From: an uncultured Campylobacter sp.
GTDB taxonomy: Bacteria; Campylobacterota; Campylobacteria; Campylobacterales; Campylobacteraceae
Direction of reading: 5' to 3'
Assembly: GCF_937949835.1 (NCBI RefSeq)
Contig: NZ_CALEDC010000003.1
Location: 1-7,057 of the forward strand
Length of the DNA: 7,057 nucleotides
Shown here in pieces: positions 5,662-7,057 of this stretch; position 1 is the stretch's first letter, and the number at the start of each line of letters is the position of its first letter. A model generated the notes under the pieces. It worked only from the letters and a program-made list of their open reading frames with translations. It was not told the DNA's origin and made no database searches. Position numbers and translations under genes: made by a program.

Positions 5662-6662
5662 GCGCCGCTATCTCGCAAAATATCGCACGCAAAGGCAAAG
5701 CTCTCGGCGTCCATGTCGTCGATATTAGTGGAGATTAAAATCCGCTCGCAAAGCTCGCCATAGCCGATCTGCACGCTCAAATTTGGCTCATCTCTCAAGC
5801 CTAAATCCTCGCTCGTTTCGCAAAGTATCACGCGAAGCGCGTTGGCAAAATCTGCGACGTCTTTATCGCCAGCGCCGTAGCCCGTGCTTAAAATTTTAAA
5901 ATTTCGCGGCGACTCGCGGCGGTCTTGCTCCCTTAAATTTAGTGCGCAGGCCTTTAAAATCGCCGCTCCTGTGGGCGTAGTCATCTCGAAATTCGCTCGC
6001 CCTAGGCTTACTTGCGCGCCTTTTAAAATTTCGCAAACCGCAGGCGCCGGTACGGTCAGCCTGCCGTGAGCGCAGTGCGCAAAACCGCCGCCAAGCTCGA
6101 TAGGCGAAGTAAAAATTTGCGGCGCGCCCAAGGCCTCCAAGCAAATAGCCGCGCCCACTACGTCCGCGATGCTGTCCGCGGCGCCCACTTCGTGAAAATG
6201 TACTTGCTCTACGCTAGTGCCGTGGACTTTGGCCTCGGCTCGCGCGATAACGCTAAAAATTTCGCTTGCCGTTTTTTTTACGAAAGCGCTTAGGCTAGAG
6301 CTCTCGATAAGCTCTAAAATTTGCGCGAAATTTCGCGGATGCGGGCGGTTTTGGGCGGGCTTATCCGCTCTAAATTCGGCGCCGTGAATTTTGCCGTTTA
6401 AATTTTGACGCGGGCTAAATTTAGCGCCCGAGAGGCCAAGCGGAAGCTGACCCAGATTTGCCGCGCAGACGACGTCTATTTTGGTTGCGGAGATACCGCA
6501 TTTTAGCACTTTGCGCTTGCGTAGGTAAAACTCGCTAGCTAAATTTAGCTTAGCAAGCTGGGCGCAAAGATGGCTAAAATCCGCGCCCAAATCCACCAAC
6601 GCGCCTAAATTCATATCGCCGCTGATGCCCGCACTTGCGTCGTAGTAAAGAAATTTCGCCAA
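5646..6662 (-). pseudogene. larC: LarC N-terminal part (nickel insertion into the pincer cofactor), truncated by frame change
   Basis: 338 residues cover the LarC1 region. Landmarks are LYYDASAGISGDMNLGAL at the start (5-22), a His-containing RPHPRNFAQILELI (106-119), VHFHEVGAADSIADVVGAA (154-172), GGGFAHCAHGRLTVPAPAV (191-209), MTTPTGAAIL (227-236), TGYGAGDKD (260-268) and TNIDDM (312-317). Family knowledge: LarC is a CTP-dependent cyclometallase that inserts Ni into the bisthiocarboxylate to complete the pincer cofactor. The start is a TTG at 6660-6662 with TAAGG upstream, 2 bases after the larA stop, so translation is coupled. The reading ends abruptly after DSGAL with Ala-Leu-Ser-stop, where family members continue for about 100 residues. 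The remaining C-terminal part lies in the -1 frame just downstream, but about 15 conserved linker residues are absent, so this looks like a small deletion. Confidence 0.85.
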
Positions 6663-6664
6663 GC

Positions 6665-6976
6665 TTAAACCTTAGGCACCGTCATCGAGCCAAACGGCAG
6701 GATGATGATTTTGGCGTCCGCGCCCTTTTGCGCGAGCGCGTCGTCCACGGCCTTTTGGATGTCGTGGTATGGTTTTAGATGCACGGCGCGCATCTCATCG
6801 CCAGCGATCAACTCATCAAAGCTTTTTTGATTTATCGGATTTGCCAGAGCCTTTGCGATGAGTGCCGTTTCGTCGAATTTAGCCACGGGGTTGGGGTTAA
6901 AAACTCCCAGTAAATTTTTTTCCGGAACGCTTAGGTCGATGATATCATCTTTGCCGTAGCGAATAGGAATTTGCAC
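6665..6976 (-). pseudogene. larA: LarA (nickel-dependent racemase) with internal deletion of the catalytic core
   Basis: A 103-codon ORF against about 420 residues for LarA. Residues 1-60 (GKDDIIDLSVPEKNLLGVF, then ALANPINQKSFDELIAGDE) match the LarA N terminus, which in Lactiplantibacillus reads similarly up to D-N-P-I-G and L-E-E-L-A-R-G. Residues about 62-103 (HDIQKAVDDALAQKGADAKI then ILPFGSMTVP) match the LarA extreme C terminus, whose counterpart is T-L-D-E-A-M-E-K-A-Y with A-K-V-T-V-I-P-D-G. Everything between, some 320 residues, is missing, with the frame kept. The catalytic histidines (108, 174 in the L. plantarum enzyme), the cofactor-bearing Lys184 and the nickel ligand His200 all fall in the missing part. 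The start is GTG at 6974-6976 with AAGGAG 5 bases upstream. It is the first gene of the lar operon, 2 bases from larC. A short protein could still be made but cannot be a racemase. Confidence 0.8.
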
Positions 6977-6981
6977 GTTTG

Positions 6982-7022
6982 CTCCTTAAGTATAATCATT
7001 AATTTTTTATCTTAGGATTATA
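6982..7022 (-). promoter_or_regulatory. Probable promoter and Shine-Dalgarno of the lar operon
   Basis: On the minus strand a perfect TATAAT lies at 7017-7022 inside TATATATAAT, preceded by T/A-rich DNA, the usual Campylobacter sigma70 style without a clear -35. A second candidate, TATACT, is at 6989-6994. Starting from the first, the leader to the GTG at 6976 would be about 33 bases, and it contains the Shine-Dalgarno AAGGAG at 6982-6987. I see no riboswitch-like structure and no obvious regulator site in the 81 bases available. Confidence 0.55.
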
Positions 7023-7057
7023 TATAAATTTTTCTTTTAAATGTATTTAAAAAGGGT

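Noticed and set aside
5640..5672. Programmed -1 frameshifting joining the two larC parts, as in Lactiplantibacillus
   Set aside because: The required direction is right, but no canonical X-XXY-YYZ heptamer is seen and a frameshift would still leave out the conserved linker residues. Not fully excluded.
1..7057. CRISPR array, insertion sequence, transposase, tRNA or rRNA
   Set aside because: No regularly spaced repeats, transposase motifs, terminal inverted repeats of IS type, or tRNA/rRNA signatures were seen on either strand.

Overview
The window looks like a chromosomal segment of a Campylobacter-type epsilonproteobacterium (Campylobacterota). The host-like parts have moderate GC content and many AAATTT/TTTAAA stretches and GC-rich coding codons, as in the C. 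rectus/showae/curvus group. This placement is inferred from style and gene content; there is no rRNA or other marker gene.

Layout. (1) Positions 1-356, minus strand: the 5' part of a DUF2809-type small membrane protein gene that runs off the left edge. (2) Positions 357-599: a gene-poor strip with a perfect 18-bp inverted repeat (401-456) and a good sigma70 promoter for the next operon. (3) Positions 600-3389, plus strand: a visibly AT-rich, tightly overlapping four-gene operon. It encodes a GNAT acetyltransferase fused to a probable PUA/EVE-like domain, a small ASCH-domain protein, an unrecognised protein with a C-terminal membrane anchor, and a second GNAT acetyltransferase. (4) Positions 3392-3802, minus strand: the C-terminal part of a phage late control D (baseplate/tail hub) gene, without its N-terminal part and abutting larB. 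(5) Positions 3803-6976, minus strand: a lar operon in the order larA-larC-larE-larB, with a promoter and Shine-Dalgarno at 6982-7022.

How the genes relate. LarB, LarE and LarC make the nickel-pincer nucleotide cofactor used by the racemase LarA. Here larB and larE look intact. larA has lost its whole catalytic core in frame: about 60 N-terminal residues are joined to about 42 C-terminal residues. larC is split by a frame change at a point where about 15 conserved residues are also missing. As it stands, the locus should not make an active lactate racemase.

The best candidate for something undescribed is the four-gene acetyltransferase/ASCH/tail-anchor operon. It sits tail to tail, 2 bases apart, with a phage D remnant, as expected for accessory cargo at the end of a P2-like prophage. 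A role in phage defence or toxin-antitoxin function is inference from architecture and position only.
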